Assembly (NCBI GenBank): GCA_944383455.1
Contig: CALWPP010000001.1
Span: 1 to 64,000 of the forward strand
DNA length: 64,000 nt
Origin: an uncultured Peptostreptococcaceae bacterium
GTDB taxonomy: Bacteria; Bacillota; Clostridia; Peptostreptococcales; Peptostreptococcaceae
Direction of reading: 5' to 3'
Each line of letters begins with the position of its first letter. Within the stretch, counting starts at the first letter, position 1. Positions 1 through 9,171 of the stretch are shown one piece after another. The notes below the pieces were generated by a model, which worked only from the letters and a program-made list of their open reading frames with translations, was not told the origin of the DNA and made no database searches. A program made the translations under genes and the position numbers.

Positions 1-72
1 ATCTCTACATACAAGTTTCCTTATATGCTGACTAAGCTACTAACTAGACTTAAGTGTGCGTAGCTATTTTTA
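1..72 (-). mobile_element. 5' end of an IStron (group I intron/IS605-type element), cut by window edge
   Basis: On the minus strand the rlmN reading frame stops exactly after the pentamer TTGAT, and unrelated sequence follows to the window edge. TTGAT is the target described for the C. difficile IStron CdISt1. The foreign sequence starts TAAAAATAG, forms a stem (TAGCTAC pairing with GTAGCTTA), and contains GTCAG, which can pair with the exon end UUGAU as a P1 helix. It ends in GTATGTAGAGA (2-12), the same 11 bases found near the 5' end of the complete IStron at 20800-20810. The catalytic core and any transposase lie outside the window, so the call rests on the junction and this shared end. 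Confidence 0.7.
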
Positions 73-201
73 ATCAAAATCCTTAGCACCTTTATAAATC
101 CAAGAGTATATCTGACTTCCTCTAAAAGAAGGCTCTCCTAAATATTTTAAGAAATCTTTTAATTCGCTTTCGGTCATATTCTTTAGTGCTACTTTATTCA
201 T
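70..201 (-). pseudogene. rlmN: rlmN 5' part, interrupted after codon 43
   Basis: This encodes the first 43 residues of the radical-SAM 23S rRNA/tRNA adenine-2 methyltransferase RlmN. It contains the conserved N-terminal pattern LGEPSFRGSQIYSWIYKGAK followed by DFD; the family normally continues with E-M-T. Instead a TAA (70-72) follows at once, contributed by the inserted IStron. The gene follows rsmB on the same strand, which is the usual order in Clostridia. If the IStron is a working group I intron, splicing would restore the frame, so this may be an interrupted rather than a dead gene. The 3' exon is outside the window. Confidence 0.8.
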
Positions 202-209
202 AAATATAC

Positions 210-1532
210 CTACCTTATTCTCTTTAGTTTTGCTATAAAAAATCCATCCATTCCGTGAATATTAGGATAAATTTTTAAGTATCCATTTTGTTGATTTTCT
301 AAATCTATATTTACTTCATCTATTTTTTCCAACTTAAAATCTTTATTTTGTATTAAAAATTTATTAACTACATCAATGTTTTCATCGTCAATTATGGTAC
401 AAGTACTATAAATTAAACTACCTCCAACCTTAACATATTTTGAGGCATTTTCAAGTATTCTTTCTTGTAGTTTTGGAAGAGACTCTATATCATTTTTTTC
501 TTTATATTTTATTTCTGGCTTTCTTTTTATTATTCCAAGACCCGAACAAGGAACATCTGCCAAAACATAATCATATTTTTCTATACTTTCTTCATCTAAA
601 ACTAATGCATCGTATTTTTCAACCAAAACATTAGTAAGACCTAATCTATTAACACTATTTTTTATAAGTTTTAATTTATGTTCAAAGATATCTCTTGAAA
701 CAACAAGTCCTGTATTATTCATTAATGTAGCTATATGTGTAGATTTTCCTCCAGGAGCACTACAAACATCAAGTACTTTTGAATTTTCATTTGGGTTCAT
801 AATAAGCCCTACCATCATAGAACTAATATCTTGAATTGTAAATAGACCTTCTTTAAATAAATTATTATTTTCTATATTTTTTAGATTTTCAACTCTTAAA
901 GCAAATTCAATACCTTTAACTTCAAAGACTTTTACTCCTTGATTTTCTAAGAGTTTAATTAATTCTTTTTTATTTGTTTTTAGAGTATTTATTCTTATAT
1001 AAAGATTTGGCTTTTTTAAGTTTTCTTCTAGTAGTTCTTCTGTAAAATCTTCACCAAATTCTTTTATAAATTTTTTTATAATGTCCCTTGAATAAGAATA
1101 TTTTACCCCATAATAGTCAATTTTATTTTTTTCATTAACTATAGTTATTTCTTCTTTGTTTCTTATTAAATTCCTAAGTATTGCATTCACAAAACCGCTA
1201 GACTTTTTGTCATATTTTTTGACTAAATTTACAGTTTCATTAACTGAGGCATAATCTTTTTTATCTAAAAATAATATTTGATATATTCCTATCCTTAAAA
1301 ATATTTTAACATAATTCGATAATTTTTGTATCTTTATCTTTGAAAGTTTATTTATAATATAATCAAGATATATCTTTTTTTCAACAACTCCATAAATAAT
1401 TTCAGTAGCTAGTCCTTTTTCTGTATCTTTTACTTTTAAATTCTTAAAATTTTTATTTATAGATATATTTGAATAATTATTATTAGTTTCTATATCAACT
1501 AAAACTTTAAATGCTACTTCTCTTGCTCTCAT
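210..1532 (-). CDS. rsmB: 16S rRNA (cytosine-967-C5)-methyltransferase RsmB
   Basis: A 440-residue protein that methylates C967 of 16S rRNA using S-adenosylmethionine. The first ~130 residues are a NusB-like RNA-binding domain. The C-terminal Rossmann domain has the SAM loop LDVCSAPGGKSTHIA, the motif DVPCSGLG and the catalytic-cysteine motif YSTCT. Length is normal. It lies 8 bp upstream of rlmN and downstream of the zinc peptidase gene, from which a terminator-like hairpin (1559-1580) separates it. All key residues are present. Confidence 0.95.
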   Translation of the reverse strand: MRAREVAFKVLVDIETNNNYSNISINKNFKNLKVKDTEKGLATEIIYGVVEKKIYLDYIINKLSKIKIQKLSNYVKIFLRIGIYQILFLDKKDYASVNETVNLVKKYDKKSSGFVNAILRNLIRNKEEITIVNEKNKIDYYGVKYSYSRDIIKKFIKEFGEDFTEELLEENLKKPNLYIRINTLKTNKKELIKLLENQGVKVFEVKGIEFALRVENLKNIENNNLFKEGLFTIQDISSMMVGLIMNPNENSKVLDVCSAPGGKSTHIATLMNNTGLVVSRDIFEHKLKLIKNSVNRLGLTNVLVEKYDALVLDEESIEKYDYVLADVPCSGLGIIKRKPEIKYKEKNDIESLPKLQERILENASKYVKVGGSLIYSTCTIIDDENIDVVNKFLIQNKDFKLEKIDEVNIDLENQQNGYLKIYPNIHGMDGFFIAKLKRIR

Positions 1533-1558
1533 TTTTCTTTCCTTTCTTTAAAAATAAA

Positions 1559-1580
1559 AAGTCCTAGATAACTAGGACTT
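1559..1580 (-). terminator. Rho-independent terminator after the zinc peptidase gene
   Basis: On the minus strand AAGTCCTAG, a TTAT loop and CTAGGACTT form a 9-bp perfect hairpin followed by TTTATTTTT. It lies between the stop of the zinc peptidase gene and the rsmB start, so rsmB-rlmN may be read partly separately. Confidence 0.75.
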
Positions 1581-1585
1581 AAATT

Positions 1586-2266
1586 TTAGTCTTCATTATT
1601 GTTTGCTATTAAAACTAATCTTACTAACTCAAGTATTGATGTAAGTGCTGCTGCAACATAAGTAAGCGCTGCTGCTGTTAGCACTTTTTTACTTTGTTTT
1701 ACTTCATTTCCAGAAACTATTCCCATATTACTCATTTGGGCTATAGCTCTATGTGAAGCATTAAACTCAACTGGTAAAGTTACTAATTGAAATAATACTG
1801 ATGCTGAAAATAAAAGTATTCCAATTTCTAAAAATGGTCCTCTTGAAAACATAAATCCAATCATTATTAAAAACCAAGATATACTAGATGCAAAATTTAC
1901 AACTGGAAATAATGCACTTCTAAAATTTAAAAAATTATATCCTGTTGCGTATTGAATTGCGTGACCACATTCGTGTGCTGCAACAGAAATTGAAGTTATA
2001 GAGTTACCATAATAAACGTCTTGTGATAATCTAACTACATTCTTTCTTGGGTCAAAGTGATCAGAAAGTCTTCCTCTAGTCATTTCAACTTCCACATTGT
2101 AAAGTCCATTTGAATCAAGTATTTTTCTTGCTACTTGTTCTCCTGTTAGTCCACTTTTTGAATCAACATTAAAATATCTTGATGTTGTAGTACTAACTTT
2201 AAATTGTGCATAAGCTGTAAAAATTATTGCTGGAAGTAATATAATCATTGTTGGATCAAAAAACAT
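1586..2266 (-). CDS. Zinc metallopeptidase, YugP family, membrane-bound
   Basis: A 226-residue protein of the DUF232/YugP-like zinc peptidase family. A hydrophobic segment at residues ~3-20 anchors the N-terminus, the HExxH zinc site is HECGH at residues 98-102, and further hydrophobic stretches lie at ~112-145 and ~195-220. The substrate is unknown for the family. It is the last gene of the run priA-def-fmt-DUF116-peptidase, with only 12 bp to the DUF116 gene, which suggests co-transcription. Confidence 0.88.
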   Translation of the reverse strand: MFFDPTMIILLPAIIFTAYAQFKVSTTTSRYFNVDSKSGLTGEQVARKILDSNGLYNVEVEMTRGRLSDHFDPRKNVVRLSQDVYYGNSITSISVAAHECGHAIQYATGYNFLNFRSALFPVVNFASSISWFLIMIGFMFSRGPFLEIGILLFSASVLFQLVTLPVEFNASHRAIAQMSNMGIVSGNEVKQSKKVLTAAALTYVAAALTSILELVRLVLIANNNED

Positions 2267-2278
2267 AAATTTTCCTCC

Positions 2279-3019
2279 TTAAATCGATTCTCCCCTTAAG
2301 AAATTTATTGCATCTTCAACTTCTTTTATATCTATATTTGTATCAAAGCAAGGACCATTAGGTCTTTTATTAAATACTCCAACTACTGGGATATGTTTTA
2401 TATCTTGTATTCCACTTGTTAAATCTCTCTCACAAGCAACTGCAACAACTGCTTTTGGTTTTGTTTCTATTATTTTTTTCCTAGCTAAAGTTCCACCAGT
2501 CGCTATAAAAACATTAACTCCTGTTTTTTCATTTAGCCTAACTAAATCACCAACATTACAAAGTCCACAAACCTTACAATTTTTAACTTCATTTGTTACT
2601 TTTAATTTACAAGTATGTTTTTGGATACAATGTGGTATTAAAACTAATATATCCTCACTTTTTATATTATATTTTTGACTATAAATATAAGTATTATTTA
2701 GCTTTACATATATTTTTCTTATTTCATCTTTTGGTATATCTAAAAATTTCGATAGTAATATTGAAATTCCATAAACTATATTGACAATTTTAAAATTTAT
2801 CTTCATTATAAATGGACTTACTTTTTTATCATTTACAACTTTATAAGTCATAAAAATTGAAGAAATTATAAGTAATAAAAATAATAATACACATAAATTA
2901 ATACTTAACCAAAATAAATTAAACATATTAGATATAAATAAATTAAAAATACTTAAAATTAAGAGAATTATAAGAATTAAAACACTTATAACCTTAATAT
3001 ATTTTTTTAAATCCAACAT
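2279..3019 (-). CDS. DUF116 family protein
   Basis: A 246-residue protein with two membrane segments (about residues 8-30 and 36-58). The cytosolic part contains a cysteine-rich cluster of the type CxxxxxCxVCGLC near residues 130-155 and the downstream motif VAVACERDLTSGI. This matches DUF116, a family of unknown function often encoded next to fmt and def in Clostridia. The cysteines could bind metal or an Fe-S cluster; this is inference. It starts 1 bp after the fmt stop. Confidence 0.8.
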   Translation of the reverse strand: MLDLKKYIKVISVLILIILLILSIFNLFISNMFNLFWLSINLCVLLFLLLIISSIFMTYKVVNDKKVSPFIMKINFKIVNIVYGISILLSKFLDIPKDEIRKIYVKLNNTYIYSQKYNIKSEDILVLIPHCIQKHTCKLKVTNEVKNCKVCGLCNVGDLVRLNEKTGVNVFIATGGTLARKKIIETKPKAVVAVACERDLTSGIQDIKHIPVVGVFNKRPNGPCFDTNIDIKEVEDAINFLRGESI

Positions 3020-3020
3020 A

Positions 3021-3950
3021 TTATGAAAATAAAATATCTTTTTCTATTTTATTACCCTTTAAATACTCTGATACTAGAATTCTTTTTTTATTTGGCATTT
3101 GAATTTCTTCTATTAATAATACATTATCAAGTGTAGCAACTTTTATACCCTCTTTATTTACATCTATTATAGTCCCAGCTTTTTTATTACTTTTTTCATT
3201 TAAAACATTTGTTTTCCATACTTTCATAGTATTTTCATTGTAAATTGTATACGCACTTGGCCAAGGATTAACTCCTCTAACTAGATTATGTATTTCTTTT
3301 GCAGGTTTATTCCAATTTATTTTACCAAGAGATTTATTCATAATAGGTGCATAAGTATGCTCTTTATGATTTTGTTTTGTTCTTGGTGCAATTCCTTTTT
3401 CTATCAAATCAAGTGTTTTAACTAAAAGTTTTGCCCCAACAACTTTCATCTTATCGTGAAGCTCCCCTGCTGTTATATTATCATCTAAATCAAATTCCTC
3501 TGTTAAAATTATATCTCCTGTATCAAGACCTTCATCCATATACATAGTAGTTACGCCAGTTTTTTCTTCTCCGTTAATTATAACCCAATTTATTGGTGCT
3601 GCTCCTCTATACTTAGGAAGAAGAGAAACGTGAACATTTATACAACCAAACTTTGGTATATCAAGTAGTTCCTTTGGAAGTATTTGACCAAAAGCAACAA
3701 CTACTATTATGTCTGGATTTATATTTTTTACTATTTCTATAAATTCAGTGTCTTTTGCTTTTTTTGGTTGGTACACTTTTATATTATGTTTTTGTGCTAA
3801 TTCTTTAACTGGTGGCATACCTAGTTTTTTACCTCTATTTTGAGGTTTATCAGGTTGAGTCACAACACCAACTACATTTAATTTTTCATCTATTAGTTCT
3901 TGTAAACATCCCTCTGCTATTTCTGGAGTACCCATAAATAGAATTTTCAT
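3021..3950 (-). CDS. fmt: Methionyl-tRNA formyltransferase
   Basis: Transfers a formyl group from 10-formyl-THF to Met-tRNA(fMet). Motifs are the N-terminal KILFMGTPEIA, HVSLLPKYRGAAPINW, and EGLDTGDI with the catalytic Asp. The longer reading frame begins at 3971, but I place the start at 3950 because AGGAGGAG stands just upstream of this ATG and the family begins MKILFMGTP; this gives 309 residues. It directly follows def in the usual def-fmt order. Confidence 0.96.
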   Translation of the reverse strand: MKILFMGTPEIAEGCLQELIDEKLNVVGVVTQPDKPQNRGKKLGMPPVKELAQKHNIKVYQPKKAKDTEFIEIVKNINPDIIVVVAFGQILPKELLDIPKFGCINVHVSLLPKYRGAAPINWVIINGEEKTGVTTMYMDEGLDTGDIILTEEFDLDDNITAGELHDKMKVVGAKLLVKTLDLIEKGIAPRTKQNHKEHTYAPIMNKSLGKINWNKPAKEIHNLVRGVNPWPSAYTIYNENTMKVWKTNVLNEKSNKKAGTIIDVNKEGIKVATLDNVLLIEEIQMPNKKRILVSEYLKGNKIEKDILFS

Positions 3951-3960
3951 AAAACTCCTC

Positions 3961-4416
3961 CTATACATCAATTAGACCATCTTCAACTTTTTCTACGTAT
4001 AAAACTCCTTCCAAGTGGTCTATTTCGTGGCAAAATGCTCTTGCTAAAAATTCTTCTCCTGTAATTTCAAAACACTTACCTTCTCTATTAAGTGCTCTAA
4101 CAGTAACCTTATATGGTCTTTTAACTACACCCATCTTACCAACAACACTTAAGCAACCTTCATCTCCTATTTGTTCACCTTCAACAGAAACTATTTCAGG
4201 ATTTATAAGTTCTAAAAGTCCATCTCCTATATCTATTACAACTACTCTTTTTAATATTCCAATTTGAGGTGCTGCAAGACCAACTCCCTCACTATGATAC
4301 ATAGTTTCTGCCATATCATCTAATAATTCAATTATCTTTTCATCTATTTTTTCTACTTTTTTGGCTTTTTTAGTAAGTACTTCATCTCCTATTTGAACAA
4401 TCTTTCTAAGTGCCAT
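3961..4416 (-). CDS. def: Peptide deformylase
   Basis: A 151-residue metalloenzyme removing the N-terminal formyl group from nascent proteins. All three family motifs are present: [15 protein letters not shown] (metal-binding Cys) and HEIDH (two metal-binding His and the catalytic Glu). A good ribosome site (AGGAGGAC) precedes the ATG. It lies between priA and fmt in one operon. Confidence 0.97.
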   Translation of the reverse strand: MALRKIVQIGDEVLTKKAKKVEKIDEKIIELLDDMAETMYHSEGVGLAAPQIGILKRVVVIDIGDGLLELINPEIVSVEGEQIGDEGCLSVVGKMGVVKRPYKVTVRALNREGKCFEITGEEFLARAFCHEIDHLEGVLYVEKVEDGLIDV

Positions 4417-4429
4417 AATGTCCTCCTAT

Positions 4430-6922
4430 TTAAAGTATATTATTTGGATTTATATCTATTGATATATTTATATTCTTATCAAAAACTAAATCTCTTTTAT
4501 TTATACATATATACATTATTATACTCTTTAATAAATTTATTTCAATAAAATCATCTTTAAATAATATTTGATACCTATAATTTTTATTTATTTTAGTTAT
4601 TTGACAAGAATTTGGACCTAACATAAAATCAAAATTATTTATATTTTTTGATTTTAAGATATAGATAATGGAGTCCTTTAATTTATTTATATTCTTTATT
4701 ACTAATTTTTCATCTTCTCCACTAATTACAATGCTTAAAATATTATTAAACGGCAAGTATCCAAATTCTTTTCTAAGTTTTATTTCATCATTATAAAAAT
4801 TTTCAAAATCATAATTTATAGCTCTTTTTATTACATAGTGATTATTATTATAAGACTGCAAAATGACTTTTCCCTCTTTTTTTCCTCTACCACAACGTCC
4901 TGCTACTTGAGTTATTAGTTGAAATGAGTTTTCACTACTTTTAAAATCTGGCGAATTTAACATCATATCACTAGATAAAATTCCAACTAATGTAACATCT
5001 TCAAAATCTAATCCTTTACTTATCATTTGAGTTCCAATTAGTATATCTGATTTTTTATTTTTAAATTCATTTAAAATATTTTCGATAGAGCCTTTTTTTG
5101 AAGTAGTATCTTTATCAACTCTTAAAACTCTTATATCTTTAAAAATATTTTTTAACTCTTCTTCTACTTTTTGAGTTCCAACCCCAAAAGACTTTATATA
5201 TATACTATCACATTCTGGGCATTTTTTAGGATTTTGTTTTTCAAATCCACAATAATGGCATCTTAAAATATCTTGATGTTTGTGATAGGTAAGTGATATA
5301 TCACAATTTTCGCATTTAAATACAAAACCACATTTTCTACACGAAACAAAGTTTGAATAACCTCGTCTATTTAAAAAAAGTATTGCTTGATTTTTTTCAT
5401 CAAGTACTTTTTGTATTTCTAGCTTTAATTTATTACTAAATATACTTTTATTTCCTATATTTAACTCTTCTTTCATATCAACTACTTCAATTTTAGGAAG
5501 TTCTAATTTATTTGCTCTATCTTTTAATGTTAATAAATTATATTTTCCATTTTTTGCTTTGTAATACTCATCAATTGACGGAGTTGCAGAACCTAAAATA
5601 AGTGTTATATTTTTTTTAAGTACCATATATTTAGAAACTTCAATCGCACTAAACTTTGGATTTGTTTCTGATTTATAGGAACTTTCGTGAAACTCATCAA
5701 TTATAACTACTCCTAAATTATTAAAAGGAGCAAAAAGTGCTGATCTTGCTCCAATTAAAATTCTTATTTTTCCATCTTTTACTCTTCTATAAACATCGTG
5801 ACGTTGTCCATCTGAAAGCTTACTATGAAATACTCCAACAACATCACCAAATTTATTCTTAAATCTAGATATAGTTTGTGGAGTTAATGATATTTCAGGA
5901 ACTAATACTATACTATCAAGACCCTGACTTAATGCAAACTCAATAACTTTTATATAAACTTCAGTTTTCCCACTTCCAGTTACACCATAAAGCATATATG
6001 GAGTTTTATTATCATTAAACATCTCAGAAATTATTTTTGAAGTTACTTTTTGTTGTTCTTCATTTAAAATAATTTCTTTATTTTCGATTTTATAGTTACT
6101 ATCTACATTTCTAAATAAATCAATTTCATAAACACTTATTAGTTCTTTCTTTAAAAGTGAATTAATCGGACTTTGAGTTATATTTAATTTGGTTTTTAAA
6201 TTTTCAATTTCAATATAATTTTCTTTATCAAAATAGTTATTAATGTACAAATAGTCTATAATATCTTTTTGTTTTTGCGATAATTTTTCATTAAATAAAA
6301 ACTCATCTAAGTCATTATTTTTAGAAAATTTATCCTTAAAGATATCACTTAAATAAACTACTTTTATTTTTTTTTCGTTTTTTAAACTAGTGTATTCCCA
6401 ATTTATTTTGATAATATCTAATTCTTTTAACTTTTGAAGAGACGAGTTTAATCCTTTTTTTGGTAGTTTTTCTATTTTTATTTTCCCTTTATTTTTAATT
6501 AGTTTTTCTATTATATTTTTTTGATTTTCATTTAAACTCTCTAAAGTATCTTCACCTAATTCTTTATTTAAAATTACTACTTTATAATTATTTACCTTAT
6601 AACCTTTTGGATATATAAGATTTATACAATCAATATAGGTACAAAGATATCTATTTTTAATAAATTTAATAAGCTCAATATCTTCCTTTGTAAATAATGG
6701 ATTTTTATCTAAAACATCTATTATCTCTTTTGTTTTAAAGTCTCCATCTAAACTATCTGTTATTTCAAATACAAATCCCTCAACAAGTTTGTTTCCAAGT
6801 CCAAATGGAACTAAAACTCTATGACCTACTAAAACCTCATTTTCTAAAACTTTTGGTATTTTGTAAGTAAAAAAATTATCCGTTTGTACTGAGTTGTTTC
6901 TTACTATTATTTTTGCATACAT
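4430..6922 (-). CDS. priA: Primosomal replication helicase PriA
   Basis: An 830-residue 3'-5' DNA helicase that restarts stalled forks. It has an N-terminal DNA-binding region, Walker A GVTGSGKTEVY, and a Walker B box that reads DEFH where most PriA proteins have DEEH. The zinc-binding insertion has eight cysteines in CxxC pairs (CRKCGF, CENC, CHYC, CPEC). Motifs V/VI include GTQMISKGLDF and QVAGRCGRG. Length is slightly above the usual 730-810. It is followed by def and fmt. Confidence 0.95.
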   Translation of the reverse strand: MYAKIIVRNNSVQTDNFFTYKIPKVLENEVLVGHRVLVPFGLGNKLVEGFVFEITDSLDGDFKTKEIIDVLDKNPLFTKEDIELIKFIKNRYLCTYIDCINLIYPKGYKVNNYKVVILNKELGEDTLESLNENQKNIIEKLIKNKGKIKIEKLPKKGLNSSLQKLKELDIIKINWEYTSLKNEKKIKVVYLSDIFKDKFSKNNDLDEFLFNEKLSQKQKDIIDYLYINNYFDKENYIEIENLKTKLNITQSPINSLLKKELISVYEIDLFRNVDSNYKIENKEIILNEEQQKVTSKIISEMFNDNKTPYMLYGVTGSGKTEVYIKVIEFALSQGLDSIVLVPEISLTPQTISRFKNKFGDVVGVFHSKLSDGQRHDVYRRVKDGKIRILIGARSALFAPFNNLGVVIIDEFHESSYKSETNPKFSAIEVSKYMVLKKNITLILGSATPSIDEYYKAKNGKYNLLTLKDRANKLELPKIEVVDMKEELNIGNKSIFSNKLKLEIQKVLDEKNQAILFLNRRGYSNFVSCRKCGFVFKCENCDISLTYHKHQDILRCHYCGFEKQNPKKCPECDSIYIKSFGVGTQKVEEELKNIFKDIRVLRVDKDTTSKKGSIENILNEFKNKKSDILIGTQMISKGLDFEDVTLVGILSSDMMLNSPDFKSSENSFQLITQVAGRCGRGKKEGKVILQSYNNNHYVIKRAINYDFENFYNDEIKLRKEFGYLPFNNILSIVISGEDEKLVIKNINKLKDSIIYILKSKNINNFDFMLGPNSCQITKINKNYRYQILFKDDFIEINLLKSIIMYICINKRDLVFDKNINISIDINPNNIL

Positions 6923-6942
6923 TATTGCACCTCAAAAAATAT

Positions 6943-6962
6943 AAGCATCTAATTAGATGCTT
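6943..6962 (-). terminator. Possible weak terminator between coaBC and priA
   Basis: A perfect hairpin AAGCATCTAATTAGATGCTT overlaps the coaBC stop codon and is followed on the minus strand by ATATTTTTT. It could reduce read-through into priA. Confidence 0.5.
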
Positions 6963-8154
6963 AATCTTTTAAAATAGATACTATTTTATCTAAAATAATA
7001 TCTGCAACTTCTTCTTTTTTCATTTTTGGAAATTCTTCTATATTTCCACTTTTATCAATTATCTTTACTATATTAGTGTCAACATAAAATCCAGCACCCT
7101 CTTTAGTTAAATCATTTGCAACTATAAAGTCTAAGTTTTTGCTTTTAACTTTTTTCGTAGCATTTTCAATTAAATTATTAGTTTCTGCTGCAAATCCTAC
7201 TAATATTTTATCTTTTTTAAGCTTTCCTACTTCAAAAGCAATATCTTTATTTCTAGTAAGTTCTATAGATAAATCGTCATCAGTTTTTTTGATTTTTTTA
7301 TTAGAATAAATTTTTGGCTTGTAATCTGCAACTGCAGCACTTTTAATTATTATATCAGCTTCATTTAAATTATTTATAACTTCAGTATACATTTCATCTG
7401 CTGATTCTATTTTAATAAATTTATATAAGTCCTTTGGTACTTCTAAATTAGTTGGTCCTGATATTAAAGTTACTTTTGCACCTCTTTTTATAGCTTGAAT
7501 TGCTAGTTTATATCCCATTTTTCCAGTCGAACGATTTGTAATAAACCTCATAGGGTCAATAGCTTCAACAGTTGGACCTGCTGTTATTAGTATATGTTTA
7601 TTTAATAAATCCTTGTTCTCTTCATTTAATAATTTTAAAGTTTCATCAACTATTTTTTCTGGGGTTTCTAACTTTCCTTTTCCAATATCTTTACAAGCTA
7701 ATATTCCAGTTTGTGGTTCTATAAAATAATATCCAAGTTCTTTTAATTTTTTTATGTTATTTTGAACTATTTTATTTTCGTACATATTAGTATTCATAGC
7801 AGGTGCTATTACTACCTTTTTATTAGTTGCCATAACTGTTGTAGTTAGCATATCATCAGCAATTCCGTTTGCAAGTTTTCCAATAAAATTTGCAGTAGCT
7901 GGTGCTATTAAAAATACATCTGCCTTTTTTGCAAGCGAAATATGTTCAACATCATAATTAGTTACTCTTTCAAACATATCATAAACTACTTTATTTTGGC
8001 TTAAAGTTTGAAAAGAAAGTGGGTTTACAAATTCAGTTGCTGATTTTGTCATTATAACATCAACGTTTATATTAAGTTTTTTAAATCTGCTAACAATATC
8101 TAAAGCTTTATAAACTGCAATCCCACCTGTAACCCCAAGAACAACATTTTTCAT
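6961..8154 (-). CDS. coaBC: Bifunctional phosphopantothenoylcysteine decarboxylase/synthetase
   Basis: A 397-residue fusion enzyme of coenzyme A synthesis. The N-terminal half is the FMN-dependent decarboxylase CoaC (catalytic His in VEHISLAKKAD, substrate motif PAMNTNMYEN, and GILAC). The C-terminal half is the CTP-dependent synthetase CoaB (TAGPTVEAIDPMRFITNRS, SAAVADYKP). Length is typical. It starts 2 bp after rpoZ, in the standard gmk-rpoZ-coaBC order. Confidence 0.96.
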   Translation of the reverse strand: MKNVVLGVTGGIAVYKALDIVSRFKKLNINVDVIMTKSATEFVNPLSFQTLSQNKVVYDMFERVTNYDVEHISLAKKADVFLIAPATANFIGKLANGIADDMLTTTVMATNKKVVIAPAMNTNMYENKIVQNNIKKLKELGYYFIEPQTGILACKDIGKGKLETPEKIVDETLKLLNEENKDLLNKHILITAGPTVEAIDPMRFITNRSTGKMGYKLAIQAIKRGAKVTLISGPTNLEVPKDLYKFIKIESADEMYTEVINNLNEADIIIKSAAVADYKPKIYSNKKIKKTDDDLSIELTRNKDIAFEVGKLKKDKILVGFAAETNNLIENATKKVKSKNLDFIVANDLTKEGAGFYVDTNIVKIIDKSGNIEEFPKMKKEEVADIILDKIVSILKD

Positions 8155-8156
8155 AA

Positions 8157-8441
8157 TTAAACCTCTTTTAATTGATTCATCTGCTCTTCTTTTCTTATTA
8201 GTTCTTGCTCTTTTATTTCTTCTTCTGTTAATAATCTATAAGTTATTTTACCCTCTGCAACTTCTTTTGTAGCAAGGCTTACTGGTTTATTATCTTTGTC
8301 AGTATTTTTTATGTATAAACTAGCAACTCCATCTTTATTTGTTTGACTTATTATCTCTCTTGACCTTTTTGCAACAGTACCTACTAAATAATATCTATTA
8401 TCTATTTGATTTAAAACTTCATTTATCGATGGCTTTAGCAT
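8157..8441 (-). CDS. rpoZ: RNA polymerase omega subunit
   Basis: A 94-residue small RNA polymerase subunit. The N-terminal core (MLKPSINEVL, YYLVGTVAKRSREI) matches RpoZ, including the conserved VAKRAR-like helix. It overlaps the gmk end by 7 bp, indicating translational coupling, and precedes coaBC. Confidence 0.92.
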   Translation of the reverse strand: MLKPSINEVLNQIDNRYYLVGTVAKRSREIISQTNKDGVASLYIKNTDKDNKPVSLATKEVAEGKITYRLLTEEEIKEQELIRKEEQMNQLKEV

Positions 8442-9061
8442 TTTTCAAGTTCCTCCTTAAATTTATCAATTATATTATCTTTATATCTAGTTACTTTATT
8501 TTTTTCTGCTGAAATTATTTCTTGTAATTCATCAGCCGATTTTGAAACTTCTTTATTTATTATAAAATAATTATAATCACTTATTTTTTTGATTTCTTCA
8601 AACGCACAACTAAATCTTTTGTCGATTTCTTCAAGAGTTTCTGTTCCTCTACCAACTATTCTACTTTTTAATTCTTTCAAAGAAGGTGGAAGTACAAAAA
8701 TAAATACTCCTTCAGGGTAAACTTCTTTTACTTGTTTTGCTCCTTGCATTTCTATTTCAAGTATAACATCTTGACCATTTTCAAGGCTTTCCATAATAGC
8801 AGACTTTGGAGTTCCGTAGTAATTATCATAAATTTTTGCATATTCAAAAAACTCGTTATTATCAACCATTTTTTGAAATTCTTCTTTACTTAAGAAAAAA
8901 TAATTTACTCCGTGAATTTCTCCATCTCTTGGCTTTCTAGTTGTTGCAGAAACTGATAATTTAATATCTTTATTTCTAGTTATTATTTCTTTACATATAG
9001 TTCCTTTTCCTGCACCAGATGGCCCTGAAACAACTAACAAAAGACCTTTTCTTTTTATCAT
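8435..9061 (-). CDS. gmk: Guanylate kinase
   Basis: A 208-residue kinase converting GMP to GDP. The P-loop is GPSGAGKGT, followed by the GMP-binding region TTRKPRDGE and GVNYFF, and YYGTP. The ATG at 9061 has no good ribosome site directly ahead. The only AAAGGAG lies 29 bases upstream, separated from the ATG by a perfect palindrome (see 9071-9088). No in-frame start exists further up because a TGA intervenes. Confidence 0.95.
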   Translation of the reverse strand: MIKRKGLLLVVSGPSGAGKGTICKEIITRNKDIKLSVSATTRKPRDGEIHGVNYFFLSKEEFQKMVDNNEFFEYAKIYDNYYGTPKSAIMESLENGQDVILEIEMQGAKQVKEVYPEGVFIFVLPPSLKELKSRIVGRGTETLEEIDKRFSCAFEEIKKISDYNYFIINKEVSKSADELQEIISAEKNKVTRYKDNIIDKFKEELEKC

Positions 9062-9070
9062 ATCCCACTG

Positions 9071-9088
9071 ATGTCAAATATTTGACAT
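9071..9088 (-). promoter_or_regulatory. Palindrome between the gmk ribosome site and start codon
   Basis: The perfect 18-base inverted repeat ATGTCAAATATTTGACAT sits between AAAGGAG (9090-9096) and the gmk ATG. Folded as a hairpin it would bring the ribosome site to about 10 bases from the start. Read as codons it is ATG TCA AAT ATT TGA, a four-residue minicistron in the gmk frame, but its ATG is only 1 base from GGAG, too close for normal initiation. It could also be an operator. Confidence 0.45.
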
Positions 9089-9135
9089 ACTCCTTTCATT
9101 CATATTTAATATAAATTCAATATTTGTATTGAATT

Positions 9136-9164
9136 ATTATACTTTATACAAAAAACTTTTACAA
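9136..9164 (-). promoter_or_regulatory. Promoter of the gmk-rpoZ-coaBC operon
   Basis: On the minus strand TTGTAA, 17 bases and TATAAT form a good sigma-A promoter just below the dapF stop. The leader carries a second inverted repeat, TTCAATA/TATTGAA (9116-9133). Confidence 0.65.
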
Positions 9165-9171
9165 TAATATA

